DNA of 64,000 nucleotides from an uncultured Bacteroidales bacterium (GCA_946413585.1 CAMKLG010000007.1:1-64000), one strand, 5' to 3'. Counted from the first letter of the stretch, positions 35,001-44,114 are shown. A program made the numbers and translations. The notes: generated by a model not told the origin, from the letters alone.

Positions 35001-38000
35001 AAGGCTATTCTCTCGGTTTGAATGAAGATGGTTCGTTGCGTAGCCCAGAAACTCGTTGGGGTGGTATCATGCGTAAGTTCGACCAAACAGACTTCGAATC
35101 CTCCAACTATGAGTATATTGAGTTTTGGATGATGGATCCTTTCATCGACAATCCAAACCATAAGGGTGGTAAGATTTACTTCAACTTGGGTGATATTTCG
35201 GAGGATATTTTGCACGATGGTCGTAAATTTTTCGAAAACGGTCTGCCTGAAGATGGTTCTGATGTTGATGTTGATTTCACTGTTTGGGGACGTATTCCAA
35301 CGCAACAGTTGATTGTCAGCACTTTCTCTAACAAACCAGGCACTCGTGAGCATCAGGATGTGGGTTACGATGGCTTGCCAAACGTGCGTGAAATAGAGTA
35401 CTTCCAGGAAAACTACTTGGATCGTATAGCTGCCGCTTTCGGTGCAGGTTCTCAAGCCTACCAAATGGCTGTCGCCGACCCTTCCGCTGATAATTACCAT
35501 TACTTCCGTGGTAGTGACTATGATGCCGAAGACAAGAAAATCGTGGAACGTTATAAGTACTTCAACAACGCTGAAGGAAACTCTCCCGATGAAAACAACA
35601 GTATTGAAAACTATCCTACCTCTGCTACCAACCTCCCGAACATGGAGGATATGAATAACGATAACACTTTGAGCGAGGACGAACGTTATTATCAATATGT
35701 CATTGACCTGGTTCCTGAAAAGATGGTGGTGGGTGAGAATTACATCAATGATGTTTATGAGGGGCACCCAGAACGTTTGCCCAATGGCGATCGTCCTGTT
35801 ACCAAATGGTATCAGTTCCGTATCCCCATTCATAACCCCGATAAGGTGGTCAATAACATGTCGGGATTCAACTCCATTCGCTTTATGCGTATTTTCATGC
35901 GCGAGTTCGAGGAACCGATCGTTTGTCGTTTGGCTACTTTCGAGTTGGTGCGCAGTGACTGGAGAACATACAACTTGAATCTTCGCGAAGATGGCGAGTA
36001 TCTTCCTACTCAAGACGATGGTGAATCCTCATTTTACGTTGGTACTGTGAGTTATGAGGAAAATGCAAACCGTGTTCCAATTCCGTATATGTTGCCGCCG
36101 GGCATTGTCCGTGAGACGGCTTACGGCATGACAGCTACTTCTTACGAAGAAAACGAGCAATCTGTCACCATGAAAGTGGTGGATTTGCCAGATGGTGATT
36201 CCCGTGCTATCTACAAGAACACCTCTTACGATTTGCGTCAGTTCAATAATTTGCAAATGTATATCCACGCTGAGGATGTATTCTCGTCTGGTGACCTGCG
36301 TCCTGGCGATGTGACCGCTTTCATCCGTTTGGGTTCTGACTTCACGGAAAACTACTACGAATATGAGATTCCGATCGAAATCACACCTTGGGGTGTGGGT
36401 CGCGATACGAACGCTATTTGGCCTGAGAAGAACCGCCTGTTTATTCCGCTGGATTCTTTGGTCTCTTTGAAGAGAGAGCGTAACAGGGCTATTCGGAGTG
36501 GTTCGCACCCGAGTATTTTGGTGCCATATACCTCAGTGTCATATTCTGACAATGATGCTCGTTACAGAGTGGTAGGTAACCCGAATTTGGGTGAAGTAAC
36601 CACTATCATGATAGGTGTGCGTAACCCGAAGAAGGTCTCTTTAAATGATAAAGACGACATGTTGCCTAAGTCCGTGGAAATGTGGGTTAACGAGTTGCGA
36701 CTCGGCGGCTTCGACGACCGTCAGGGTTTTGCTGCCTTGTTGCGTGCTCGCACAACTTTGGCTGATGTGGGTGACTTGACCCTTTCAGGAACCTACTCTA
36801 CACCGGGCTTCGGTGCTCTCGAACAATCCATTACAGAACGAACGCACGAAACGAATATCAACTTTGACTTGGCTACCAATATTGATGGTGGTAAGCTCTT
36901 GTTCCCTGAGAGTTGGCATATTAAAATCCCTGTCCACTATGACTATTCTTTAGGTGTCGTGCAGCCAGAGTATAATCCGTTGAATCCAGATGTGAAACTG
37001 AAGGATGATTTGGCTGACTTGCCGACCGCTGAAGCGCGCGATTCGTTGCGTTTTATGGCCAACAAGGTGGTGCGTCGCCAAAACGTCAACGTGATGAATG
37101 TGCGTAAGGAACGAGACTTTTCCAAGGGAAATACAAAGATGCATATTTGGGATGTGGAAAACCTCGACTTCTCATACTCATATTCCGAACTCGTCCAGCG
37201 TGATGAGGACTTGGAAATGAACAACGAATATATCCATAATGGTGAAATCGGCTACACGTTCAGTACGAATCCTAAGAATTACCGTCCTTTCTCTAATGCT
37301 AAGTGGACCAAGAGCAAATGGTTGCAGCTGATTCGCGATTTCAACATCACCCCGATGCCCAAGAATATCTCCTTCCGTACTACTTTGCATCGCGACATGC
37401 AACAGTTTAAGTATCGTCCGAAGAGCCAGGGCAACATCATTATTGATACGAACTACGTGAAATCTTTTGATTGGACGCGTAATTACGCTTTCAACTGGGA
37501 TATTTTCCAAAGTTTGAAACTGGAATTCAAGGCTGACGCATCCGCGCGCATCGATGAACCGGATGGACTGATCGACACCCGTGAGAAGAAAGATTCTATT
37601 TGGCATTGCCTGGGCCGTGGCGGTCGTACTACGGATTATCGTCAGAATTTCAACGCTACGTATCAGATTCCTATCAACAAGATACCGATTTTTAAGTTCA
37701 TTACCGCCAATGCCCGTTATTCCTCTATGTACACTTATAGAGCTTCCGCTCTCTCTTTGGCTTATCTAGGTAACACCATTCAAAACTCCCAAAATATTCA
37801 AGGTAATGCAAGTGTGAACTTCGTAACTTTGTATAATTCAGTTCCTTATTTGAAGAAAGTGAACCAAGGTATTTCGAGAAATAATAAAAACAGCAATGCA
37901 AAAGACAACACTCGTGGTTCCAAGAAAGATGGTGATGAAGAAGAGGATGATGGCAATAATAAAAAGAACAAAAAGAATAAGCGGGATAAAAACGATTCTT

Positions 38001-39388
38001 TGAAAGAGAAACCGGAAATAGGAAGGATGATTCTGGATGGAGCCGTGCGTGTACTCATGTCCGTGAGAAATGTTTCCGCCAACTATTCGTTAGGTCGAGG
38101 AACGACGTTGCCAGGTTATATGTATTCTGCCACCTTGGTGGGGCACACCAAAGAGAGTAGCGGTCCTGGATTCCTCTTTATGTTCGGTGGACAGCCGGAT
38201 ATATTGATGATAGGAGCTCGTAATAATTGGATGACCACCGACTCTTTGATGAATTCTCCTTATCAACGAACCAAGAACGAGGTGATGAATTTCCGCGCTT
38301 CCGTGGAGCCGTTCCGTGATTTCAGAATCGATGTTTCCGCGAATAGATCCTTTACGGAGAACTATTCCGAGTATTTCCATGTGGATAATATGGGTAACGT
38401 GTCCCACTATACACCGCAGCGTTCAGGTTCTTTCAGTATGACTTACTGTGCTTTAGGTACGTTCTTCAAGAACCATGACGAATTGTTCCAGGAATTCCGT
38501 GAGGTGCGTGGAATCATAGCGAAACGTTTTGCAGAGCAGAACCCCAACTATGACGGCGAAGTTGATTCTGAAACAGGCTTCCCGGACGGTTACAGTGCTA
38601 TCTCTCAAGACGTGTTGATGGGTGCATTCTTCGTCACCTATCTTGGTAAAGATGCTGAAAAGTCAAACATCTTCTCTCCGTTCTTGAAGATCCCATTGCC
38701 GAACTGGCGCCTCAACTATAACGGTTTGACGAAGATCAAGGGCATGAACAAGATATTCCAGACGTTCTCCATTGTCCATAACTACACTTGTAACTACAAT
38801 GTTGGCAATTATTCTACCAATATCTCTTATACTCAAGACGAAAACGGTCATCCTAACGCATATAACACTTTGGGCGACTTCATTCCTACGAGTGAACTTA
38901 GCCAAATGGCGTTGACTGAACAATTTGCTCCGTTGATAGGTTTTGATATGACCTTGAAAAACAGCATGTTGTTGAAAGTTGAATACAAGCAAACTCGCAG
39001 TATTTCTCTCAGTTTTGCTAACACGCAAATTACGGAAACGACTTCCAAGGAGGTGGCTTTCTCCGCTGGTTACCGCTTCAAGGATATTAAGATTGGTTTG
39101 GTCTTCTCGGGTGTTAAACGTCAGTTCGTCAGTGACTTGAATGTGACGGCAGGCTTTGGATTGAAAGACAATATGACCATGTTGCGCAAAATCACGGAGG
39201 ATAACGAACAGGTGACTTCAGGTGCATTGAATGTGACGATCAACGCATCGGCAGAATATCAGTTCAGCCGATTGCTGAGCATGAAGTTGTATTACGATCA
39301 GGCTATCAATAGACCTAAGAATAACAACCAATTTAATAATATGAATTTCGAGGCAGGTGTTCAGTTACAACTGATGCTGTCACAGTAG
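32096..39388 (+). CDS. sprA: T9SS outer-membrane translocon protein SprA (Sov homologue)
   Basis: 2430 residues. Begins at TTG, after an AGAGGAAA purine stretch; this start is supported because the signal peptide MKVKHYILYSIILALLLG... ending SKLQA begins exactly there. SprA forms the very large outer-membrane beta-barrel through which T9SS cargo is exported. Family signs: amino segment HIGGDIFEGIFGSNTIDIRP, TYIDNFESAKSTIDLMN, EMWVNELRLGGFDDRQGFAA, and VRNVSANYSLGRGTTLPGYM near the end. A strongly charged low-complexity insert (about 1923-1965; NNKKNKKNKRDKND) interrupts the carboxy third. Cotranscribed with ruvA and a DdpX-like gene. The type B sorting domain of the 10998 protein marks a likely cargo. 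Confidence 0.97.
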   Translation: MKVKHYILYSIILALLLGCFGLSKLQAAKWSVDHKPLPKKAETETQEPSPVCPPDTNPPALPQPDINPLNPDPDNPFYLQNPPGVGQTIIYDPVTNTYNFQYMTGSTPFGAGTYMDVKEYIDYDLQQSIHDYWQNQSRSIGSKGNSRTGSGLIPQLHIGGDIFEGIFGSNTIDIRPSGSVGLKLGAKFTKTDNWNLPVKQRKQLQLDFDEDIQLNLLAKIGDKIEFNLNYSTDELAVTTKTDQIKLKYNGKEDDILQLIEFGDITFPLNSTLITGSQSLFGVKTQLKFGNFFVTAVASRKKGSTQNITVTGGAEETDFYFRADEYEENKHFFLSQFFEEHYNEYLSTLPLVSSPIVITKIEVWRTTVGAATTNNRNVVAFTDLGEYDPEFVNISYNPAFQGGQLPDNYTNNLTMYADSSLIRDISQVSSNMQSIGMKSGTNYEKVESARLLSSNEYTVNTKLGFISLNSALASDQVLAVAFQYTVIGDDHVYQVGEFSNEVATPNCIRAKLLKSSNLNVKSPLWNLMMKNVYSLSAYQVSPDKFRLNILYTGDAEGVANGFFTQGAQKGIPLIRLMGLDRLNIQQDPTPDGIFDFIDGAQLVGGTINSSNGRVYFPTTQPFGKDLRAVLDDPELADKYAFDSLYTMTKTMAQQITNKNKYYIEGSYRSSYGSEFHFTGGGATKSVKVTAGGITLTENVDYTVNYDMGVVTIINQSILASGTPIQISPEVDDAYQTDKRMFGVNLDYVFSPDFTVGATLLNLSERPITNKVNYGDEPINNLIWGMNFAYKTELPFITKAIDLLSFHHTTTKSYLNLDGEFAHFIPGHSRQIGKSGTTYIDNFESAKSTIDLMNINNWVMASTPQGQPDLFPEAAPVPITAPVRRQLAYGYNRARMAWYIIDPLFYNSGSSVPSNITSEDLSYPYARAVYEPELFPYKERPTSLSTLMTVFNIAYYPSERGANNYDVDGSEGYSLGLNEDGSLRSPETRWGGIMRKFDQTDFESSNYEYIEFWMMDPFIDNPNHKGGKIYFNLGDISEDILHDGRKFFENGLPEDGSDVDVDFTVWGRIPTQQLIVSTFSNKPGTREHQDVGYDGLPNVREIEYFQENYLDRIAAAFGAGSQAYQMAVADPSADNYHYFRGSDYDAEDKKIVERYKYFNNAEGNSPDENNSIENYPTSATNLPNMEDMNNDNTLSEDERYYQYVIDLVPEKMVVGENYINDVYEGHPERLPNGDRPVTKWYQFRIPIHNPDKVVNNMSGFNSIRFMRIFMREFEEPIVCRLATFELVRSDWRTYNLNLREDGEYLPTQDDGESSFYVGTVSYEENANRVPIPYMLPPGIVRETAYGMTATSYEENEQSVTMKVVDLPDGDSRAIYKNTSYDLRQFNNLQMYIHAEDVFSSGDLRPGDVTAFIRLGSDFTENYYEYEIPIEITPWGVGRDTNAIWPEKNRLFIPLDSLVSLKRERNRAIRSGSHPSILVPYTSVSYSDNDARYRVVGNPNLGEVTTIMIGVRNPKKVSLNDKDDMLPKSVEMWVNELRLGGFDDRQGFAALLRARTTLADVGDLTLSGTYSTPGFGALEQSITERTHETNINFDLATNIDGGKLLFPESWHIKIPVHYDYSLGVVQPEYNPLNPDVKLKDDLADLPTAEARDSLRFMANKVVRRQNVNVMNVRKERDFSKGNTKMHIWDVENLDFSYSYSELVQRDEDLEMNNEYIHNGEIGYTFSTNPKNYRPFSNAKWTKSKWLQLIRDFNITPMPKNISFRTTLHRDMQQFKYRPKSQGNIIIDTNYVKSFDWTRNYAFNWDIFQSLKLEFKADASARIDEPDGLIDTREKKDSIWHCLGRGGRTTDYRQNFNATYQIPINKIPIFKFITANARYSSMYTYRASALSLAYLGNTIQNSQNIQGNASVNFVTLYNSVPYLKKVNQGISRNNKNSNAKDNTRGSKKDGDEEEDDGNNKKNKKNKRDKNDSLKEKPEIGRMILDGAVRVLMSVRNVSANYSLGRGTTLPGYMYSATLVGHTKESSGPGFLFMFGGQPDILMIGARNNWMTTDSLMNSPYQRTKNEVMNFRASVEPFRDFRIDVSANRSFTENYSEYFHVDNMGNVSHYTPQRSGSFSMTYCALGTFFKNHDELFQEFREVRGIIAKRFAEQNPNYDGEVDSETGFPDGYSAISQDVLMGAFFVTYLGKDAEKSNIFSPFLKIPLPNWRLNYNGLTKIKGMNKIFQTFSIVHNYTCNYNVGNYSTNISYTQDENGHPNAYNTLGDFIPTSELSQMALTEQFAPLIGFDMTLKNSMLLKVEYKQTRSISLSFANTQITETTSKEVAFSAGYRFKDIKIGLVFSGVKRQFVSDLNVTAGFGLKDNMTMLRKITEDNEQVTSGALNVTINASAEYQFSRLLSMKLYYDQAINRPKNNNQFNNMNFEAGVQLQLMLSQ

Positions 39389-39398
39389 AATATCTGAT

Positions 39399-40151
39399 AT
39401 GCTCCGACCTATTATAGGAATACTCCTCTTCTGCGCTCTTTTCTCATGGTCTTGTCATCAAGCGGCAGAAAACAAGGTATCTGCCGAGAGTGTTGTGTTG
39501 AATAAGGATGAGGAAGTTGTTGAAGACGAGAAATATACGGATTTTGAGAAGCGTCTGATAGATTTTGGTTTGCAAGACGTTACCGAAGTGGATTCCACTA
39601 TCGCAGTGAGGCTGGTTTATGCCACCCCAAATAACTTTTTGGGTCATGTTTTGTACCACGACTTAAATCATGCTTTCATGGTGCCTGCAATGGCTCAAAA
39701 ATTGGCGAATGCGAACCGTAAGCTCAAAGCATTAAGGCCGGATCTTACCTTGCTGATATATGACGCGGCGCGCCCGCTCAACATACAGCGCGAAATGTGG
39801 GATGCTGTGAAAGGCACGCCCAATGTCTCTTTTGTGGCAAATCCCGCCAAAGGTCGCGGAATGCATAACTACGGCGCAGCAGTGGATATCACGTTGATGG
39901 ACAGCATGGGAAAGCCCTTGCCCATGGGCTCAGCGCACGACTATTTTGGACCCGAAGCGCGCATTGATCACGAAGATGAGTTAGTGGCTGATGGATTAAT
40001 CACCCCGCAAGAACTTGAAAACCGGAAACTACTGCGCCGCGTGATGACCGAAAGCGGTTTCGTGACCTGTATCTCGGAATGGTGGCACTTTAACCACATC
40101 CCCTCAGCACGCGCCAAAACGGAACTGAAAATTATTGATTTCGAAGAATGA
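39399..40151 (+). CDS. D-Ala-D-Ala dipeptidase (VanX/DdpX family) lipoprotein
   Basis: 250 residues. MLRPIIGILLFCALFSWSC is a lipoprotein signal. The peptidase M15D zinc site is complete: HNYGAAVDITLMD provides His and Asp ligands and EWWHFN the general-base Glu and third ligand His. LIYDAARPLNIQREMWD is also typical. VanX cleaves D-Ala-D-Ala in glycopeptide resistance, whereas DdpX homologues recycle peptidoglycan dipeptide; no vanH/vanA genes are near, so recycling is the likelier role. It starts 10 bases after sprA, and its 3' end nearly touches the convergent trmN6 gene. Confidence 0.93.
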   Translation: MLRPIIGILLFCALFSWSCHQAAENKVSAESVVLNKDEEVVEDEKYTDFEKRLIDFGLQDVTEVDSTIAVRLVYATPNNFLGHVLYHDLNHAFMVPAMAQKLANANRKLKALRPDLTLLIYDAARPLNIQREMWDAVKGTPNVSFVANPAKGRGMHNYGAAVDITLMDSMGKPLPMGSAHDYFGPEARIDHEDELVADGLITPQELENRKLLRRVMTESGFVTCISEWWHFNHIPSARAKTELKIIDFEE

Positions 40152-40159
40152 TGCTGGTC

Positions 40160-40894
40160 CTATTCCCTCGACCCTCTCAACATCAAATACGGCTCTACAA
40201 CTTCCAGATATTCACGTGTATATTTCAATTCGGCATCGCGGATAGAAAGATGTTCTTCGAATTCGGGTTGCGGTGTGCGAGAATATTCCCTGATGACCCG
40301 ATAAACAGGTTTTGCAGTCGTAGGGCGGATGTATCTAGTCTTTTGACAGAAGAGTTGATCTTTTGTAAGTTTCTGAAATTCAATATCTTCTGCTGATGGA
40401 AGAATGATGGCGAAGCGTCCTTGTGGTGCTAAAAGGGCATTCACCCCGTCAACCAATTCCTGAAAAGAGAGTTGTCCATCGCCATGCTTACTTTGTAATT
40501 TGTTTTTATCCTGAGGTTTTAGACTGTTGTGAAAGAAAGGTGGGTTGCTGACAATCAAATCAAATTTCAAGTTATCGTCTTGATTGACAAAGTTTTGCAG
40601 GCTGATATGCTCGAAATGGAAGCACGATTCAGGTAATAGGGGAAAACGAGTAGCGTTACTTTGTGCTTCTTTTACGGAATCATTATCTACATCTATACCG
40701 AAAACTTCAGGAAGAGGTTGATTTTTAGATAGTTGTTGTGCAATGCAAAATGCTATTACGCCGCAGCCGCAACCAATGTCCAACACTTTTTGTGCAGGAT
40801 TGGCTTGGATTAATGCCGCAAGCAACACAGCATCTGTACCGATTTTCAAGGTACTATGCTCGTGCTCTAAGTCAAATTGCTTAAAACGAAACAT
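40160..40894 (-). CDS. trmN6: tRNA1(Val) (adenine37-N6)-methyltransferase
   Basis: 244 residues. SAM-binding motif KVLDIGCGCGVIAF and the N6-adenine catalytic motif NPPF (in LIVSNPPFFHNS) are intact; the amino end FRFKQFDLEHEHSTLKIGTDAVLLAAL is characteristic of the YfiC/TrmN6 group. It modifies A37 of tRNA-Val. Starts directly after the manA stop with no gap. Group assignment is good; the exact tRNA target is by homology. Confidence 0.9.
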   Translation of the reverse strand: MFRFKQFDLEHEHSTLKIGTDAVLLAALIQANPAQKVLDIGCGCGVIAFCIAQQLSKNQPLPEVFGIDVDNDSVKEAQSNATRFPLLPESCFHFEHISLQNFVNQDDNLKFDLIVSNPPFFHNSLKPQDKNKLQSKHGDGQLSFQELVDGVNALLAPQGRFAIILPSAEDIEFQKLTKDQLFCQKTRYIRPTTAKPVYRVIREYSRTPQPEFEEHLSIRDAELKYTREYLEVVEPYLMLRGSRE

Positions 40895-41881
40895 TTATGA
40901 GCAATAAGTTTCCAAAATTCTGGCGTTTCCGTCAGGAATGATTTGCAGATGGTCGATTTCAGCGGGAATCAAAGCCACCTCGCCGGTTTTTAGTATTTCC
41001 TTAAACGATTCAGAAACGAGAAAAGCACTGCCTTCCAGGCATATATAGATAACAAACGAGTCCAAATGGCCGAAAGATTTTTCCACCTGCATATTCATAT
41101 CTAGCAGGTTAGTATTGAAGAAGGGTGAGTGAACCAATGTAATAGTCTTGTTCTTTTCGGGCGTGTAGTGCACTAAAAAATCGCCCACATTCTCTTCGAA
41201 ATGAATGGCTTCCAAGGCCTCTTCGGTGTGCAATTCGCGACCTTTGCCGTTCTCATCTACGCGGTTCCAGTCGAAAATGCGGAAGGTGATGTCCGACGGT
41301 TGCTGGATTTCCGCTAACAGTACGCCCTTGCCGATGGCGTGAACTGTTCCAGCGGGAATCATAAAAGTGTCGCCGGGTTTCACAGGATAGAATTTTAGTA
41401 ACGACTCGAGTGTGCCATCTTCGACCGCTTGCACATATTGTTGCTCTGTAACTTTCTGATTAAAACCAACATACAACCCAGCATTTTCATCCGCTTGAAT
41501 CACGTGCCACATCTCTGTTTTTCCGTTTTGCCCATATTTTTCCTGAGCCAAGGTGTCGTCGGGGTGAACCTGAACGGAAAGATTATCTTGAGCATCAATG
41601 AATTTGATAAGCAATGGGAAACCGAGTCCGTATTGTTCGTAATTTTTCTCTCCCACAAGGTCTGTCAAATAGATTTCTAGCAGTTCGTTGAGATTGTTTT
41701 CTGCCAAGAAACCGTTGGAAACCACGGATTCATCATCCACAAGGCCGGATATTTCCCAACTTTCACCGCAGTTTTTCAGCGGACTGATTTTATGATGCAA
41801 TACAGTTTCGATTTTGTTTCCGCCCCAGATTTTCTCCTTCAGGATGGGCGTGAATTTTAAGGGATACAGAGTTGTTGACAT
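40895..41881 (-). CDS. manA: Mannose-6-phosphate isomerase, class I (short form)
   Basis: 328 residues. Interconverts mannose 6-phosphate and fructose 6-phosphate, feeding GDP-mannose or mannose catabolism. Zinc-site elements: VQVHPDD, KTEMWHVIQ and PAGTVHAIG; LKEKIWGG and ITFRIFDWNR are typical of the short Firmicutes/Bacteroidota form. It lies 1 base after the preceding gene's stop and abuts trmN6. The GH92 mannosidase at the window start could supply mannose, a loose functional link only. Confidence 0.95.
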   Translation of the reverse strand: MSTTLYPLKFTPILKEKIWGGNKIETVLHHKISPLKNCGESWEISGLVDDESVVSNGFLAENNLNELLEIYLTDLVGEKNYEQYGLGFPLLIKFIDAQDNLSVQVHPDDTLAQEKYGQNGKTEMWHVIQADENAGLYVGFNQKVTEQQYVQAVEDGTLESLLKFYPVKPGDTFMIPAGTVHAIGKGVLLAEIQQPSDITFRIFDWNRVDENGKGRELHTEEALEAIHFEENVGDFLVHYTPEKNKTITLVHSPFFNTNLLDMNMQVEKSFGHLDSFVIYICLEGSAFLVSESFKEILKTGEVALIPAEIDHLQIIPDGNARILETYCS

Positions 41882-41882
41882 A

Positions 41883-42839
41883 TTATTGAACTGAATAATA
41901 ATTTCGGTTTTTATGCTGATAATCGGGGCGCACTTTGTCGGGATTGGAACCGCGCACGCTTTTCAGGAACATCCACTTGCCATCCTCCTCGATAAAGCCC
42001 TGATTCAGACTCGATTCCGGTACCATGAAAGCCGATACATTCTTCATCGACTCGTCCATCGGGATGAGCTCCTCGAAGATAATCATATCGCAGCGCATCC
42101 GTTTGTAGTCGTAATCGCGTGTTTTTGGATTGTATTTGCCAGTGCTGATCAAATACTCTTGGTTCTCATAGTTGAGATACATGGTGGCGTTTTTAGAATA
42201 TTCGAAAATGACGCGCGCCACTTTTTCGGTGTAATTTTTGAAGACCCGTGCCCCGAAAATAGGGGTCATTTCCTTGTTAAAATGCAGTATTTCAATCAAT
42301 TTCTGATTGGTGAAAAGGTTATTGCCATTCCATCCAAGCAGTGTGTAGTAAGTTGTATTTTTGTCTTTTACGGGGATCAGTTTGTAGTAAACCGCACCAT
42401 ACCAACGGTTGTGGTTTCCAATCTGCGTTTTCGGGTAATCGATGATTTGTCGCTTGTCGTATAGCGGGTACAGCACGTATTTTTTTCGGGATTCATTATA
42501 AACTTGAATGAAGCCGAAATTCTCAATATCGTAGTTGCTCTTGACAATATACCACGTAAAAATCTTGAAAACATTGTCCGGAGAGGCTAAAACGCTGAAA
42601 TTGTTGACCGAATCCCATGTGAATTTGAAAGCATCGGGCATTTGCAGCACAGACTCCAGCAGTGACATGAAATCTTCGTTCAGCACTAATCGGGTGGTTT
42701 CGTCAGACTCAGCCATCACTTCATTGCGCAGATGGATTAAACTATCCTCCCACATGCGGAAATCGGTCTTTTTCTGACCGAAACCCGCTGTACAAAGCAG
42801 TAATGCCATCAATAATATGCCTAAAGTCCGTTTAATCAT
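41883..42839 (-). CDS. Secreted protein of unknown function, Bacteroidales type
   Basis: About 318 residues from the ATG at 42839 (a TTG one codon earlier is disregarded). The amino end MIKRTLGILLMALLLCTAGFG is a signal peptide. The mature part is rich in aromatic residues: FKIFTWYIVKSNYDIENFGFIQVY, YYTLLGWNGNNLFTNQKLIEIL and VIFEYSKNATMYLNYENQEYLI (read in parts), a pattern I recall from conserved Bacteroidales proteins without assigned function. Beta-rich, no catalytic motif seen. First gene of an operon with manA and trmN6. Confidence 0.75.
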   Translation of the reverse strand: MIKRTLGILLMALLLCTAGFGQKKTDFRMWEDSLIHLRNEVMAESDETTRLVLNEDFMSLLESVLQMPDAFKFTWDSVNNFSVLASPDNVFKIFTWYIVKSNYDIENFGFIQVYNESRKKYVLYPLYDKRQIIDYPKTQIGNHNRWYGAVYYKLIPVKDKNTTYYTLLGWNGNNLFTNQKLIEILHFNKEMTPIFGARVFKNYTEKVARVIFEYSKNATMYLNYENQEYLISTGKYNPKTRDYDYKRMRCDMIIFEELIPMDESMKNVSAFMVPESSLNQGFIEEDGKWMFLKSVRGSNPDKVRPDYQHKNRNYYSVQ

Positions 42840-42855
42840 CAAGTTATTACAACTC

Positions 42856-42882
42856 GCAAAAATACAAAATATTGTATTTTGC
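42856..42882. promoter_or_regulatory. Imperfect palindrome in divergent promoter region, possible operator
   Basis: GCAAAAATACAA (42856-42867), AATA, TTGTATTTTGC (42872-42882): 11-base arms with one bulged A. The left arm contains the minus-strand -7 box (42857-42864, TATTTTTG), so a protein bound here would cover the manA-operon promoter. Could also be an accident of AT-rich sequence. Confidence 0.4.
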
Positions 42883-42926
42883 GTGAAAAGTTTTTACGAT
42901 ATTTGCATGAAAAAGTTGCATGATGA

Positions 42927-42957
42927 TTTCAAGAAAACAGAAAATTATGTATGTTTG
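42927..42957 (+). promoter_or_regulatory. Promoter for the outer-membrane-like gene, with a very short leader
   Basis: TTTC (42927-42930), 19 bases, TATGTTTG (42950-42957). The expected transcription start, about 5-7 bases after the box, is 1-4 bases from the ATG at 42966, predicting a nearly leaderless mRNA. Confidence 0.55.
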
Positions 42958-42965
42958 CTGCCGAA

Positions 42966-44078
42966 ATGAGAAAAGCTTTCATATTATTACTAGTATCAAT
43001 GGTCTGTTTATCAATTCAGGCCATGAATCCTGCTGATACGGTTAAGAAAAAACCGTTAAAACCTCATTTCTTATATAATGTAGATGCTGCCGTTTGGTTT
43101 GACAATAGAGAGTATAAGGGTCCTATTCAGATACCACAAACGTTGTTCGCTTTTCGGCTTTCTCCAGAGATAGGAGTGGGGTTGACTGACAGAGAAGGTG
43201 GCTATCACAGTCTGATAGCGGGAGTGCATTATATCCAGCCGATGGGAGGCAATTGGCGTGATGTAAAATTCCATCCGACTGTTTTTTACCAGTACCAATA
43301 TAAAGGATTTTCGATGAGGCTTGGTGCAGTACCTTATAAATATTTTATTCGACAACTGCCTGATTTCCTGCGCTATGACTCCATTGCGTATGCGCATCCG
43401 AACATCCAGGGTGCGTTGGTGCAATATCAATCAGAGTGCGGATATGTGGAGGCGATGTGCGATTGGCGAAGTTTGCAGCGACCCGACCAACGCGAGTTGT
43501 TCAGAATAACCCTTGATGGTGAATACAGTTATCAAGGACTTTTCCGTTATTTTGTGGGCGGTGTGGCGCAAATGAACCACAAGGCAAGCTATGCTCCTCC
43601 GACCCCAAAAGAAGGCGTGTGTGACGAAGCTCTTGTCTCACCCAACATCGGTATAGACTTTTCCTCTCCCACACCTCTGGATGTCTTGATGTTACGAGCG
43701 AGTTATATATGTGGTTATCAGCGCGATCGAGAGCATCATCTTACGTCAGTGCCGCAGGGTATGCTGCTGGAATTCATGATTAACTGGCGTTGGATAGGAA
43801 TAAAGAATACCTTTTATTATGGGGATAACCTAATGCCTTTTTACAGAATGTATGGTGCTGATTTCAACCAAGGAGATCCGTTTTATCAATCGAAGATGTA
43901 CAATCGCACAGATTTTTATCTTTACCTTGTGCGCAAATCGTTCGTGAATTGTTATTTTTCATGGAATATGCATTGGGAGCCACTAGGCGGTTTGCAACAT
44001 CAGCAGCAAGTGATTGCGGTGTTCAGTTTGGACGGCATTAAACAAGATGGATTGTTGCGAGGGCTGTTTGATAAATAA
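42966..44078 (+). CDS. Putative outer-membrane beta-barrel protein, unknown function
   Basis: 370 residues from the ATG at 42966; an ATG at 42951 overlaps the -7 box and is unlikely. MRKAFILLLVSMVCLSIQA is a signal peptide. The mature part has repeated alternating-polarity strands with many Tyr/Phe/Trp (HFLYNVDAAVWFDNREY, SMRLGAVPYKYF, FRYFVGGVAQMNH, RWIGIKNTFYYGD), suggesting a barrel of the porin type. No family recognised. It stands alone between a divergent operon and the separately promoted ClC gene. Confidence 0.7.
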   Translation: MRKAFILLLVSMVCLSIQAMNPADTVKKKPLKPHFLYNVDAAVWFDNREYKGPIQIPQTLFAFRLSPEIGVGLTDREGGYHSLIAGVHYIQPMGGNWRDVKFHPTVFYQYQYKGFSMRLGAVPYKYFIRQLPDFLRYDSIAYAHPNIQGALVQYQSECGYVEAMCDWRSLQRPDQRELFRITLDGEYSYQGLFRYFVGGVAQMNHKASYAPPTPKEGVCDEALVSPNIGIDFSSPTPLDVLMLRASYICGYQRDREHHLTSVPQGMLLEFMINWRWIGIKNTFYYGDNLMPFYRMYGADFNQGDPFYQSKMYNRTDFYLYLVRKSFVNCYFSWNMHWEPLGGLQHQQQVIAVFSLDGIKQDGLLRGLFDK

Positions 44079-44096
44079 TATAAAAATGTATCTTTG
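44067..44096 (+). promoter_or_regulatory. Promoter for the ClC channel gene
   Basis: TTTG (44067-44070), 18 bases, TATCTTTG (44089-44096); 18 bases before the ATG. The -33 box lies inside the 3' end of the preceding gene. Confidence 0.65.
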
Positions 44097-44114
44097 CCGC
44101 CCCAAGTTTGAGAT

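Noticed and set aside
34961..36013. 350-residue minus-strand frame inside sprA
   Set aside because: Antisense shadow; SprA motifs continue through this region in the sense frame.
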